64,000 nt of DNA, taken from NCBI RefSeq assembly GCF_002243045.1, contig NZ_MBKP01000033.1, positions 1-64,000 on the forward strand, given 5' to 3'. Position numbers and translations under genes: made by a program. Under the pieces are notes generated by a model, which saw only the letters and a list, made by a program, of their open reading frames with translations, searched no databases and was not told the origin of the DNA. The stretch's first letter is position 1, and every line of letters starts with the position of its first letter. Origin of the DNA: Methanolobus psychrotolerans. GTDB lineage: Archaea > Halobacteriota > Methanosarcinia > Methanosarcinales > Methanosarcinaceae. This document shows positions 19,143 through 28,549 of the stretch, piece by piece.

Positions 19143-19508
19143 ATGATAATAATAACCTCCTGCAAGAAGGTAGAGAGTTACATCACAAAAGATGGATCGT
19201 CCATAAGGGAACTAATGCATCCACTTGTGCATGGCAACTCTGCACAGAGTCTTGCTGAGGCCAGAGTACCAATGGGAAGCTCCACACTGTTGCATCGGCA
19301 CAAAATAACAGAAGAGATATATCACATTTTATCAGGCTGTGGTTTGCTAACACTTGGAGAAGAATCTGTTTTCGTCGAAGAAGGGGATTCAGTCTGCATT
19401 CATCCCGGAACTTCCCATAATATAAAAAATACCGGAGAAAAAGAGCTGAGGATACTATGCTGCTGCTCTCCGGCCTATTCACATGATGATACTGAGATAC
19501 TTGAATAA
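19143..19508 (+). CDS. Small cupin-domain protein
   Basis: 121 residues forming a single cupin barrel. Motif 1 gives the metal ligands (LLHRHKITEEIYHILSG, with His-x-His and Glu), motif 2 supplies the last histidine (GDSVCIHPGTSHNIKN). It belongs to the mannose-6-phosphate-isomerase-like cupin_2 group; the substrate cannot be assigned. Four cysteines are present, two of them adjacent near the C-terminus (CCC). It follows cooC by 13 nt and is convergent with the next gene with only one base between them. Confidence 0.85.
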   Translation: MIIITSCKKVESYITKDGSSIRELMHPLVHGNSAQSLAEARVPMGSSTLLHRHKITEEIYHILSGCGLLTLGEESVFVEEGDSVCIHPGTSHNIKNTGEKELRILCCCSPAYSHDDTEILE

Positions 19509-19509
19509 G

Positions 19510-20853
19510 CTAAATGAAATGCATTATCACTGGCAAAAGTATCACACCCATGGCATGGCTTTTTTTTACCCCCAGAAAGGGAGCAAGCATTCCTATGGGA
19601 ATGGCTATCATAAATACCAGTAACCCGAAAAGACCTGTGGACAGGAGCACCATAACTGCAAGAAAGGCAATTATCCCGTAGCAGAGTTTAGGATAGTCCA
19701 GGTCTTCCAGTACATGATGGATGTTATCGCCAAGATATATCGTGGAGAAATATGACAACAACGAAGTCAGCAATATCGCACACAAAAAAAGCACTACTAT
19801 TGGAATCTCAAGAGAAATACCACCGATCAGTTCATCTATAGCTACCATTGCACCACTTCTTGTCTTTCCTAGAAACGCAAGTGCCATCAAACCGAAAATT
19901 GCGTTACTTGTATTGACACCTGATATGGACACAATGAACTCTTTTGATGAACTTAAAAGCGCTTTATCGGTTTTAGGTTCATAGCTTGAACTTTTTTTTT
20001 CCTGTTTAACAAAAAGACGTGCAAAAACCGTTGCTATGGATGAGGACACACCTGGCAACCATGCTACAATGGAACCAAAGATACTACCGGTGAGCAGACC
20101 CCTGAGAATCTTTTTTCTTTCAAGGTCCGGCTTTGAATCATATTGTGCAGGAATGACAGGGTCTGAGAACAAGCTTATGATAAGCTGGGATGCACCAAAC
20201 AGCCCGCTTAATAATGGAAGCAATATAGAACCCTGTCCCCAGTTAATAGCAGGAATTGCCATGTATTCCATCCTGAATGCAAATAAACCTAAAAGACCGC
20301 TCATACTGAAAAGAACAATGGCAAAGACACGTTTTCTCCATACTTTCTGACGTCCTTCTGCATGGATATATTCTCCTTTTTCGGTCATGACCATTACAAA
20401 TACTACAAAAATAAGTATCAAAGCCATATTCTCCTGAATGATAGAATAGCTTTTCACAAACAGAAGTGAAAGAGGAATTGCAGTGAACAGGGAGAATATC
20501 ACAGAACCGGCACTTCCCAGTGCAGAAAGACGAACTGCCTGTGTACCCTGGCCTTCAAGCAGCAGAGTATGACCGGGAAGCACTGCCAAAGCCGTGTCCT
20601 CGCCGGGAGCTCCCAGAAAGATCGAAGGTATAATGTCGTGGAAAGTATGTGAAACTGCATTTGACAGTATCATTGCTGCAACACACACAACCGGTAACCC
20701 GTTATCAGAAAGAAACGGAGAGAATGCAAGCAATATCAATGCAAAGTTGTTGGTATGTATGCCAGGTACAAGCCCGGAGATGATTCCCAAAAGATAACCC
20801 CCCAACACCGATATGAAAAAAGCCCACAACGGAATATCTGTAAATGTACTCAT
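19510..20853 (-). CDS. TctA-like (DUF112) multi-pass membrane permease
   Basis: About 447 residues and ten or more transmembrane helices. The start GLVPGIHTNNFALILLAFSP and the later loop LGAPGEDTALAVLPGH match the conserved glycine-rich repeats of the archaeal COG1784 branch of TctA permeases, which in bacteria import tricarboxylates with TctB and TctC. No TctB- or TctC-like gene is nearby, as usual for the archaeal branch, so the substrate is unknown. ATG 20853 has AGGA nine bases upstream; the frame continues to 20937 without a better start. Confidence 0.82.
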   Translation of the reverse strand: MSTFTDIPLWAFFISVLGGYLLGIISGLVPGIHTNNFALILLAFSPFLSDNGLPVVCVAAMILSNAVSHTFHDIIPSIFLGAPGEDTALAVLPGHTLLLEGQGTQAVRLSALGSAGSVIFSLFTAIPLSLLFVKSYSIIQENMALILIFVVFVMVMTEKGEYIHAEGRQKVWRKRVFAIVLFSMSGLLGLFAFRMEYMAIPAINWGQGSILLPLLSGLFGASQLIISLFSDPVIPAQYDSKPDLERKKILRGLLTGSIFGSIVAWLPGVSSSIATVFARLFVKQEKKSSSYEPKTDKALLSSSKEFIVSISGVNTSNAIFGLMALAFLGKTRSGAMVAIDELIGGISLEIPIVVLFLCAILLTSLLSYFSTIYLGDNIHHVLEDLDYPKLCYGIIAFLAVMVLLSTGLFGLLVFMIAIPIGMLAPFLGVKKSHAMGVILLPVIMHFI

Positions 20854-20999
20854 TGTTATTTTCCTGAATGTTTTAGTCAGGAATATTTGATTAGTACTTA
20901 ATTTTTGCTTTTTGAATTTAAAATAAATGTTATCCAATAATTACGCCCGGATAATCTGTCAGGACAATTTTATATAATAAGATTTCATGTCCTTAAAGA

Positions 21000-21917
21000 A
21001 TGGAAACAAAAACGATCAAATGCAATAAATGCAACAACGATGCTATCATTTACCAGAAATACTCGGGAATGCACCTGTGCAAAAAGCATTTCATCGAGGA
21101 TGTTGAGCGTAAAATAAAACTTACCATCAGGAAACATTACAGTATTAAAAGGAATGAGGTCATTGCAGTAGGACTTAGTGGTGGTAAGGATAGCAGTACG
21201 ACCTTACACATATTGCAGCAGATATTTGGGAAAAGGCCGGATATCGAAATTGTAGGTGTTTCCATTGATGAAGGTATTGAAGGATATCGCCCCAGTACGA
21301 TAGAATCTGCAAGAGAGCTTACTGAAAAGCTTGGTATAAGACATATAGTCCGTTCATTCAGGGATGAATATGGGACTACTATGGATGAGATAGCACCTCA
21401 ACAGAGGGAGAAAGGAACATGCAGCTATTGCGGTGTCCTTAGAAAATCTCTTTTAAATAAGATAGCCTTGGAAATCGGTGCTACAAAACTGGCAATCGGA
21501 CATAATCTTGACGATGAGGCGCAGACAATTCTCCTGAATCACCTCAAAGGCGATGTCGCACGCATGGTGAGACTTGCCCCACCAAGTGAGCTTGAAGGAC
21601 TTGTGCTTAGGATGAAACCTCTGCGGCATATTCCTGAAAAAGAGGTTGCACTCTATGCTTATCTGCACGACCTGCCATTAGGTTTTGGAGGTTGTCCGTA
21701 TGCGCATGAAGCAATGAGACGGGAAATAAGGGTCATGCTCAATGAATTTGAGGTCAGGCACCCGGGTACGAAATATGCCTTATTGAGTGGATTTGACAAG
21801 ATATCAGGTATCCTTGGACGTGAATTCCCGCAGGAAGGACTTTCGATGTGCAGTATATGCGGACAGGCATGTACTGAAGATATATGCCAGGCATGCAAAC
21901 TTCTTAAACGAAATTAG
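21000..21917 (+). CDS. tRNA 2-thiolation enzyme of the NcsA/TtuA family
   Basis: 305-residue PP-loop ATPase of the TtcA/TtuA/Ctu1 group, which thiolates uridine (U34 or U54) in tRNA using a ubiquitin-like sulfur carrier. N-terminal zinc finger (Cys8, Cys11, Cys27, His30), PP-loop SGGKDSS at 60-66, catalytic cysteines in GTCSYCG (141/144) and GGCPYA (232), and a C-terminal zinc knuckle CSICGQACTEDICQAC. All expected cysteines are present. A TATA-like TATATAAT about 20 nt before ATG 21000 suggests a short or absent leader. Convergent with the next gene (4-nt overlap of the ends). Confidence 0.9.
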   Translation: METKTIKCNKCNNDAIIYQKYSGMHLCKKHFIEDVERKIKLTIRKHYSIKRNEVIAVGLSGGKDSSTTLHILQQIFGKRPDIEIVGVSIDEGIEGYRPSTIESARELTEKLGIRHIVRSFRDEYGTTMDEIAPQQREKGTCSYCGVLRKSLLNKIALEIGATKLAIGHNLDDEAQTILLNHLKGDVARMVRLAPPSELEGLVLRMKPLRHIPEKEVALYAYLHDLPLGFGGCPYAHEAMRREIRVMLNEFEVRHPGTKYALLSGFDKISGILGREFPQEGLSMCSICGQACTEDICQACKLLKRN

Positions 21918-22822
21918 TAGTCCAGGATGTAATCGTCAAAGGAATATAGTTTCTTTTCGGTTCTGTTAAGATAAAAACGTGTAAGCCATACAACAATTAA
22001 GGGTTGTATCACGATTATGCTGAGGATGAAATCCAGGTAAGACCAGATTTGGGATATTATCTCGACATTAGATGTTACTTCGCTTATCAAAGCCAAAGAC
22101 AAGGATATCCCCATTATCAGAATCCAGATCATAAAAGCAGGAAACTTGTTGGACAGAAGAACAGAGATGCCTTTTTCAATTGCACTGATGGGATCAAGGC
22201 CATCAATTACAAGAGCATAGTCTACAAGTAAAAAGATAATGCTCAGGGCAAGTAAATATAAGCCCCATACAAGCAGGCCTATTAAGAGTAATGATGCACC
22301 TGCAGGTGCAATCTCCGGATTAGCCAGGAAAATACTCACATCACCTATTGAAATAATTCCCGGGATAAGGAACACAAGACCTGCAATAATAAGCAGGAAA
22401 ACCAGTACTTTTGTAAGGAAAAGGTTAAAAAAATTATTTTTACCGGCATCGAACATGTCACTGAGGTTTGTGTTCCCTTTTTCGGATGCTGTTTTTGCCA
22501 TCCCTATAGCTCCGGCTGTAAGGAATGACTGGACCACCATATAAAGCAGGAAAAGAATAATTCCTCCAATAATCAGCAGCCATATACCTTCTGAGAATAT
22601 GGAAGTAAAAATACCCAGCATTTCTTCTGGCGATATATTAGCAGGGTCTATATCCTGTCGTGAACCCAATGAAACAATTACCACCATCATGAAGAATATG
22701 AGAGTAAATATTAAGAATACGATTGCTGCCAGTACTTCAAGTATGAATGGCACACATATATTAAGGTTTCTTGTCCATGTACCAAAACCTTTGCGAATAA
22801 CTGTTCCAATGTCCTCAACCAT
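21914..22822 (-). CDS. Multi-pass membrane protein of unknown function
   Basis: 302 residues with about six transmembrane helices; loops GMAKTASEKGNTNLSDMFDAG and VIDGLDPISAIEKGISVL resemble the archaeal membrane protein family annotated as DUF7847 or glycerophosphoryl-diester-phosphodiesterase-like membrane domains. No catalytic motif is visible. ATG 22822 follows GGAG by eight bases; a TTG directly before it is less likely. The 3-prime end overlaps that of the tRNA-thiolation gene by four bases on the other strand. Confidence 0.75.
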   Translation of the reverse strand: MVEDIGTVIRKGFGTWTRNLNICVPFILEVLAAIVFLIFTLIFFMMVVIVSLGSRQDIDPANISPEEMLGIFTSIFSEGIWLLIIGGIILFLLYMVVQSFLTAGAIGMAKTASEKGNTNLSDMFDAGKNNFFNLFLTKVLVFLLIIAGLVFLIPGIISIGDVSIFLANPEIAPAGASLLLIGLLVWGLYLLALSIIFLLVDYALVIDGLDPISAIEKGISVLLSNKFPAFMIWILIMGISLSLALISEVTSNVEIISQIWSYLDFILSIIVIQPLIVVWLTRFYLNRTEKKLYSFDDYILDY

Positions 22823-22988
22823 CAAAATAACTCCGGGATTAGTGACTTTCTATGCATCACTTATATTTATTTGCATCCCATCGGAAAAACATTAACAAAA
22901 GATTCAGATATACCCGTAAAACATATAAGAAGGAACAAAAAACCAAATCACAAATTATAAATACAATAATGGCTTTTCTAGTTTGTTC

Positions 22989-23076
22989 TTGCACGGGTGG
23001 CTCTTTTCATACATTAAACCCACTCCCACACTTAAACCCCACTCCCCAAATACATAAAACCCAACCACCCGTGCAA
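22989..23076. repeat. Perfect 12-bp inverted repeat enclosing a G-quadruplex-like tract
   Basis: TTGCACGGGTGG at 22989-23000 is exactly complementary to CCACCCGTGCAA at 23065-23076. The 64-nt interior is C-rich on the plus strand; on the minus strand it carries the runs GGGG-AGT-GGGG-N9-GGG-AGT-GGG plus an additional GGG and thus could form a quadruplex. It lies in the 385-nt spacer between a minus-strand membrane gene (starting at 22822) and a small plus-strand gene (starting at 23208). Confidence 0.75.
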
Positions 23077-23207
23077 AACGTGTATCCTGGTTTTCTGCAT
23101 TTAGTATTTTATTTTTTGTAGATAGATTGTCATATATATACTGCCAGAAGTTGCTCCCAGATAGATATATATAGGTCGCCTAAGCTATATTTTTTGAGGT
23201 GTAAAAT

Positions 23208-23387
23208 ATGTCATTATTATACAATATATGGGGATTACTCACGCTGGCATCTTTTATATGGGTGATATACGACATTATAACCAATAATAAGGGCCTTGCT
23301 CCAATAAAAAAAGTGCTCTGGATACTTGTTGCATTCATTTTTGGCATTCTGGGAGCCATAGCATACTACTTCCTTGGAAGAAAATAA
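23208..23387 (+). CDS. 59-residue membrane protein of PLDc_N type
   Basis: ATG 23208 to TAA 23387 with a perfect GAGGTG ribosome site seven bases upstream. Two helices (about residues 5-24 and 35-56) separated by a short polar loop, ending AYYFLGRK; the arrangement IWVIYDI...GLAPIKKVLWIL...FGILGAIAYYFLGR matches the small PLDc_N (phospholipase D nuclease N-terminal) membrane domain found as stand-alone proteins in many prokaryotes. Function unknown. A hairpin plus U tract follows directly, so it is probably a single-gene transcript. Confidence 0.82.
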   Translation: MSLLYNIWGLLTLASFIWVIYDIITNNKGLAPIKKVLWILVAFIFGILGAIAYYFLGRK

Positions 23388-23420
23388 AGATCTGCACGCA
23401 GATTCTTCTATTTTATTTTT
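23386..23420 (+). terminator. Terminator of the small membrane gene
   Basis: Short hairpin ATCTG-CACG-CAGAT directly after the stop, followed by TTCTTCTATTTTATTTTTT. Confidence 0.55.
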
Positions 23421-23559
23421 TCAATTCTATCCGGTCACTTATTTTGATCAATGATAAAACATACTTATTCCAGAATCTATTTGTTAGCTGATCTTTAAGA
23501 ATAGAAGATAAAAATACGGCATTATTTCCATACTGCCAAAGTAAGAATTACAGGATGTA

Positions 23560-23602
23560 TCGAATCAAAAAAACAGAAAGGATTTCCGGCTTTTGCCGGA
23601 AA
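23560..23602 (-). terminator. Terminator of hppA
   Basis: Perfect stem TTTCCGGC-(4)-GCCGGAAA at 23583-23602, 20 nt beyond the hppA stop on the minus strand, followed by TCCTTTCTGTTTTTTTG. Confidence 0.85.
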
Positions 23603-23621
23603 CATATTTTGTACTTTTGTT

Positions 23622-25646
23622 TTAGAAAATACCTTTTCCAATGAAGAGTGCTGAGAACAGGATAGCAACCATGTTCACCACTTTGATCAAAGCATTGAGT
23701 GCAGGTCCGGAAGTGTCCTTGAATGGGTCACCAACAGTATCACCGACGATAGCTGCCTTGTGAGCATCTGAACCTTTTCCACCATACGCTCCGTCTTCAA
23801 TGAGCTTCTTTGCATTATCCCATGCACCGCCGCCATTGTCCATTGTGAGTGCAAGCAAAAGACCACAAACAATGATACCGATAAGAAGACCACCAAGAGC
23901 CGCAGGACCAAGTACAAGCCCAACGAACAGTGGTACAGCGATAGCAAGGAAACCAGGTATAGCCATCTCACGGATAGCTGCTGCCGTGACGATGTCGACA
24001 CACTTACCATATTCCGGTTTCCCAGTTCCTTCCATGATACCAGGTATCTCACGGAACTGGCGACGAACCTCATTCACTATCTCAAAAGCTGCCTTACCCA
24101 CAGCCCTCATTGTAACTGCACTGAAAACAAATGGAAGCAGTCCTCCAATGAAGAGACCTACAAGGACCAGCGGCTGATCAAGACTGAGATCAGCACCACT
24201 CAGATCCACCTTATATCTGTAATCTGCAAAAAGAGCCAGAGCACCAAGTGCCGCTGAACCTATCGCGTATCCTTTGGTAACTGCCTTTGTGGTGTTACCT
24301 ACAGCATCAAGTGCATCGGTGATCTTACGGACATTAGAAGGCATACCTGCCATTTCAGCAATGCCACCTGCATTGTCAGTGATGGGGCCATATGAGTCAA
24401 GTGCAACTATCATTCCGGTAGTTGAAAGCATTGCAGCCGCAGCAATTGCGATTCCGTATATACCGAGTGCCGGGTCTGTTGCTCCACCTGCAACAAAGTA
24501 TGAAGCAAGAATACCAGAGACGATGATGATCAATGGAAGTGCAGTACTTTCAAAACCAATTGCAAGACCGGAAATTACATTTGTACCTGCACCTGTTTCA
24601 GATGCTGCAGCAATTGTCTTTACCGGACGGAAAGACGTTGAAGTATAATATTCTGTGAAAACCACCATGAGCACCATGATAATAATACCAACAAGAGCTG
24701 CATAGTAGAATTTCATATCACCCATAAGGGAAGTTGTAACAAAGTAGAAAGCAATTAGACTCAGAATTGCAGAAACTGCCACTCCTTTGTACAACGCTTT
24801 CATAATCTTGCCATCACTGCCGACCTTGACGAAGAATACGGCTATAATGGATGCGAAGATTGCCACTGCACCAAGGATGAGTGGATAAAGAATTGCATTT
24901 GCGTATGAGTCAAGGATGAGTGATCCCAAAAGCATTGATGCGAGAACTGTTACTACATATGTTTCAAAGAGGTCAGCACCCATACCGGCACAGTCACCTA
25001 CATTGTCACCCACGTTATCAGCAATTACACCTGCGTTACGTGGATCATCCTCTGGAATTCCAGCTTCGATCTTACCGACAAGATCGGCACCAACATCAGC
25101 TGCTTTTGTGAAAATTCCGCCTCCGACCCTTGCAAAGAGACTGATAAGACTGGCACCAAAACCAAATCCGATCACAAGATCTACGTCACCATAAAGGATG
25201 TAGAAAGTACTTGTACCAAGAAGTGCAAGACCTACTACAGCAAGACCCGTGACCGCACCGCCGCGGAATGCAACGGACATTGCCTTCTGTAAGCCTTTTG
25301 ATGCAGCCTGTGCAGTCCTTACGTTTGCCCTTACGGATACGTTCATGCCTATATATCCCGCCGCTGCGGAACTAATCGCACCTACTATGAAACCGACTGC
25401 GATCTTACCTCCATCATCCCCAAGGAGAACAAAGATAAGTACAGCAAGGATTATAGCCACTACTGCAATTGTTTTATATTGTCGATTCAAATACGCCATC
25501 GCGCCCTCCTGGATGGCGCCTGCTATTTCCTGCATCTTCGCTGAGCCGGCATCCTCTTTGAGGACACTTCGTGCAAACAAGCCTGCAAATAACAAACTAA
25601 TAAGACCAGCAAGAGGGGCAAGATAAATTAAAAATTCAGATTCCAT
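23622..25646 (-). CDS. hppA: Membrane-bound proton-pumping pyrophosphatase, K+-independent type
   Basis: Couples hydrolysis of pyrophosphate to ion transport across the cytoplasmic membrane. 674 residues, about 16 helices. Active-site motifs are intact: DVGADLVGK at 184-192 and [16 protein letters not shown] at 210-225, plus the C-terminal [13 protein letters not shown]. Lys454 in GNTTKA (450-455) is the diagnostic residue of K+-independent H+-pumping enzymes, matching the Mvp1 type known in Methanosarcina rather than the Na+-dependent type (established for the family; pumping specificity here is inferred). Single-gene unit with its own terminator. Confidence 0.95.
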   Translation of the reverse strand: MESEFLIYLAPLAGLISLLFAGLFARSVLKEDAGSAKMQEIAGAIQEGAMAYLNRQYKTIAVVAIILAVLIFVLLGDDGGKIAVGFIVGAISSAAAGYIGMNVSVRANVRTAQAASKGLQKAMSVAFRGGAVTGLAVVGLALLGTSTFYILYGDVDLVIGFGFGASLISLFARVGGGIFTKAADVGADLVGKIEAGIPEDDPRNAGVIADNVGDNVGDCAGMGADLFETYVVTVLASMLLGSLILDSYANAILYPLILGAVAIFASIIAVFFVKVGSDGKIMKALYKGVAVSAILSLIAFYFVTTSLMGDMKFYYAALVGIIIMVLMVVFTEYYTSTSFRPVKTIAAASETGAGTNVISGLAIGFESTALPLIIIVSGILASYFVAGGATDPALGIYGIAIAAAAMLSTTGMIVALDSYGPITDNAGGIAEMAGMPSNVRKITDALDAVGNTTKAVTKGYAIGSAALGALALFADYRYKVDLSGADLSLDQPLVLVGLFIGGLLPFVFSAVTMRAVGKAAFEIVNEVRRQFREIPGIMEGTGKPEYGKCVDIVTAAAIREMAIPGFLAIAVPLFVGLVLGPAALGGLLIGIIVCGLLLALTMDNGGGAWDNAKKLIEDGAYGGKGSDAHKAAIVGDTVGDPFKDTSGPALNALIKVVNMVAILFSALFIGKGIF

Positions 25647-25848
25647 ATTAAACTCCTCTCAATATAATTCATTTAAATAGATTTTAACCAAATTTACTTT
25701 TATAAATATTAATGAAGCAGCATGTCATTGACAGAATGACTTGCTACATAATTGTAACCACGTCGGGTATAATACAGATATATACTATATAAAAGTAGGC
25801 TGAAATAGGACACACATAATATGAATGTTTCGTTAGACTTGGTAATGA

Positions 25849-26304
25849 TTATACTCCACCACCTATCTGCATGAGTTCAAAGTCAATTGCATCTGGTACA
25901 TCAACCCTGAAAACAAAGACATTGTACCTGGACCGTCGTGCAGTGGATATTGCATTTTTCTCCTCAGACGTAAGATATCCATCTGTACTTGCTATACATA
26001 ATGATTTCTTGGTATCCTTCACAAGGAAATCAAAATACTGACCGTAAGCATTGAGAAACTCAACAAGCTCACTCAGCTCTTCCCAGTTCTCACACATATG
26101 GATGCTTTTGGTTGCTGAGTTACTTACATACCAGTCCCTGCTCATATAAGGATAAGCAGCATATTGATCCCGGAGTTCATCATATGCTTTGTGTATCTTT
26201 GAGACCTCAGTGTTAAGATCTATCCATTTCCATCCCTGTTCTGAAAAATAGCGTGATGCTACTGTTGCTACTATCTTATCCTTATCTTTTTGTTCAAGTT
26301 TCAT
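25849..26304 (-). CDS. Uncharacterised 151-residue protein
   Basis: Soluble protein with no signal or membrane segment; ATG 26304 follows a TAGGTG ribosome site. N-terminal half is helical and charged (VASRYFSEQGWKWIDLN), the C-terminal part YNVFVFRVDVPDAIDFEL has the alternating pattern of a beta-strand end of a small nuclease- or kinase-like fold, but no catalytic set is evident. No family recognised. Neighbours (hppA and a small secreted protein) do not inform its role. Confidence 0.7.
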   Translation of the reverse strand: MKLEQKDKDKIVATVASRYFSEQGWKWIDLNTEVSKIHKAYDELRDQYAAYPYMSRDWYVSNSATKSIHMCENWEELSELVEFLNAYGQYFDFLVKDTKKSLCIASTDGYLTSEEKNAISTARRSRYNVFVFRVDVPDAIDFELMQIGGGV

Positions 26305-26520
26305 TTTAACACCTACTGCCTATAATGGGGCTTATGACATTTAATAATATATCTGTGATCATCTGCTAAAATGAGTGAAACAATCCGATGTTAAAATTAG
26401 CACAGTATCCGGATTCAAAAGAATTATGAGATAGGAATTATGAAGTTCATTAATTAATGGAATAAATAGCCTTTGTTTAGTTAATCTAAAGAATTGTCAG
26501 ACTGTGTGTTCATCACAAAT

Positions 26521-26961
26521 TCAATACGAAAAATATGGAATTGTTTGTGTAGATGACACATTGATGTAAACAATAGGTTTTAGATCTGCTATCTCTTCCT
26601 TTGACACGTTTTCTGCATTCAGTTCAATAACACCCTCAAATGTGAGCGAAGATTCCGATTCTACAAACCGGTTGATCTTCTGGAAAAGAGATTCCGATGA
26701 TGAGACTATGTAAGGACTTTGTGCAAGCACAGGCTCAATGCCTGTAATATAAATATCGTCCGGTCCGCTGTTGTAGAGAGAAAAACTGTATGTATAGAGA
26801 GTATTAGACTCATTCTCAACAGAAGAACCAATCGAGCTAGTACTGTCAACCAAGATCAAACCTTCCACTTTCACAGGTCCACACGACCACATGTTAGTAC
26901 TCATACTTATCAAAATACCCACAACAATGATCAATAGTACATAAGAAATACCTTTTTCCAT
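26521..26961 (-). CDS. Small exported or membrane-anchored protein
   Basis: 146 residues with one N-terminal helix (about residues 5-22) acting as signal or anchor; the rest is an extracellular Ig-like segment with YSFSLYNSGPDDIYITGIEP, reminiscent of CARDB-type surface domains. Strong ribosome site GAGGAG nine bases before ATG 26961. No family recognised beyond this resemblance. It is alone on its strand between long A+T-rich spacers. Confidence 0.68.
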   Translation of the reverse strand: MEKGISYVLLIIVVGILISMSTNMWSCGPVKVEGLILVDSTSSIGSSVENESNTLYTYSFSLYNSGPDDIYITGIEPVLAQSPYIVSSSESLFQKINRFVESESSLTFEGVIELNAENVSKEEIADLKPIVYINVSSTQTIPYFSY

Positions 26962-27055
26962 TATTGACTCCTCTTTCTATAGTACATACTCATTTGATTT
27001 TTTATTGTTGCTGTTGCTTTGATATTAGTTAGAGCGAACTACCTCAAAGACAGGT

Positions 27056-27137
27056 GGGGAGCAGCTTATTCTCAAAGTATTAAAAACTGGTTGGTATTGT
27101 ACTATTATGAGATGGTGGTGGTAATATAATGCTCCCC
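27056..27137. repeat. Inverted repeat in a 436-nt A+T-rich spacer
   Basis: GGGGAGCA at 27056-27063 pairs with TGCTCCCC at 27130-27137; the plus strand continues TTTTG. A smaller hairpin ACCT-(7)-AGGT sits just upstream at about 27041-27055. The rest of 26962-27397 is A+T-rich with TATA-like runs and no gene. Confidence 0.5.
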
Positions 27138-27397
27138 TTTTGCCATATTGCTTATTAGAGTACATACTATATAAAATATGCCAACTCTTTCTTAAAAAAT
27201 ATGAGCATATATATAATATATAAATGATTGTAAGGGGATTAACATAAATATAATAAGTGCTAAACATCACAATAATAAAATAAAAAATATATTTGATTGC
27301 TATATTAAAGTATATGTACTGGACTTATATGATAAACAGACATAAGGCATGATTAAAAACTTGCTAGTTAATGGTTATCAAAAACAAGGATGATAAA

Positions 27398-27628
27398 ATG
27401 AAGTGTTTGACATGCAGCTATAAAAAAAATATTCCCCTGTATTCCAAATGTGCCGGAGTAACCGGAAGAACTAAAGTTGGAATTGCATATTATTGCGGGC
27501 ATCCTGAAATGTTAAACCCTGTACCGATAATTTCCACGGATGAAAGTGTACTTAAAGACTGCCCAGTTAATGAAACTATAAGGAATATATCGGAAAGCCT
27601 GCAGGATACTGAAGTAAGCGGATCATAG
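27398..27628 (+). CDS. Small cysteine-rich (zinc-ribbon-like) protein
   Basis: 76 residues from ATG 27398 (MKCLTCSYKKN), preferred over ATG 27371 because GGATGAT lies just upstream. Cysteines in CLTC, in YSKCAG, in YYCGHP and in KDCP fit one or two metal sites. Similar small proteins with an N-terminal CxxC occur in methanogens without known function. It is likely cytoplasmic and monocistronic. Confidence 0.65.
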   Translation: MKCLTCSYKKNIPLYSKCAGVTGRTKVGIAYYCGHPEMLNPVPIISTDESVLKDCPVNETIRNISESLQDTEVSGS

Positions 27629-27789
27629 AATTAGTTAGTGCCACCCTTTACAATCAAAATAACCACTTTATTTAAACCTATTTTTAATCTACAGATGTTT
27701 CAGACCACTATCCTGTGTATGCCAGATTTATTGCAATTGGTGGCAGGGATTAGAATCTCTTTTTAATAATTCTTACTTGTAACTGAAAA

Positions 27790-27838
27790 TCAAAAAATAT
27801 TAGATAAAACAGGAACATGCATCCTGATGCATGTCCTG
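27790..27838 (-). terminator. Terminator of the iron-sulfur flavoprotein gene
   Basis: Strong hairpin at 27810-27838: CAGG plus ACATGCAT pairing with ATGCATGT plus CCTG (12 bp with one bulged A, 4-nt loop). On the minus strand it is followed by TTTTATCTAATATTTTTTG. It lies 24 nt past the stop codon. Confidence 0.85.
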
Positions 27839-27862
27839 TACAAATATATCACTTAAAAATCA

Positions 27863-28417
27863 TCACTTAAAAAGCTGAACACCAGCCATCTTTGCCTGTT
27901 CCATGAGACTGGTATTTTCCTTTACCTCGCCTGGGGCATGATGTCCTATGTCTACAAAAGTGCCTTTCACATCCATTCCAAACATTTGTAGGATTCTTGA
28001 AAACTCCTCATAGACTGATTTGAAAGCTGCAGCATCCGGAGCACCCTGTGCGCCTACAATGACAGCCTTTTTGCCCGCATCAAGGCGTGAAGTAAAATCA
28101 GGATTGATAAGTGCGAAACAACGGTCAATGAACTGCCTCATCTGCCCTGTAAATTGGAAGAAATATATAGGTGAACCGAATACAAAACCATCTGCATTCC
28201 TTAGAGCATCATAGGCTTTTGTCATGTCATCATTAAGTTTGCACCCCTCCACAGCTCTACAGTAATTACATCCTTGGCAGCCTTTGATATCCATGTCATT
28301 AATGTATAACTTTTCTACATCAGCGCCTGATTCTACTGCTCCGTCAAGAACCTGCTGGACAAGCATATCGGTGTTTCCATTCTTTCTCGGACTTCCAACA
28401 AAACCTACTACTTTCAT
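27863..28417 (-). CDS. Iron-sulfur flavoprotein (Isf family)
   Basis: 184-residue flavodoxin-like protein with FMN-binding loop GSPRKNGNT (residues 8-16) and the compact cysteine motif Cys47-x2-Cys50-x2-Cys53-x5-Cys59 that binds a [4Fe-4S] cluster in Isf of methanogens. Isf proteins are thought to act in electron transfer or in reducing O2 and peroxide. The second flavin segment is GSPIYFFQFTGQ. ATG 28417 has AAGGAAATGATC upstream. A divergent HxlR-family regulator starts 132 nt away and probably controls this gene. Confidence 0.9.
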   Translation of the reverse strand: MKVVGFVGSPRKNGNTDMLVQQVLDGAVESGADVEKLYINDMDIKGCQGCNYCRAVEGCKLNDDMTKAYDALRNADGFVFGSPIYFFQFTGQMRQFIDRCFALINPDFTSRLDAGKKAVIVGAQGAPDAAAFKSVYEEFSRILQMFGMDVKGTFVDIGHHAPGEVKENTSLMEQAKMAGVQLFK

Positions 28418-28549
28418 TTAGATCATTTCCTTTTATCAATAAGCAATTACTTTTTGCAAAGTACTTGAATGATAATGAGCGTATGCTATATTTATATGTC
28501 ATACACTCTTTTTTGTTATTAACTAACAAATAGTATAGTAAAAGATAGA

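Noticed and set aside
22852-23121. An 89-codon plus-strand open frame across the G-quadruplex region
   Set aside because: Low-complexity Pro/His/Asn sequence follows from the C-rich repeats; no ribosome site or family match.
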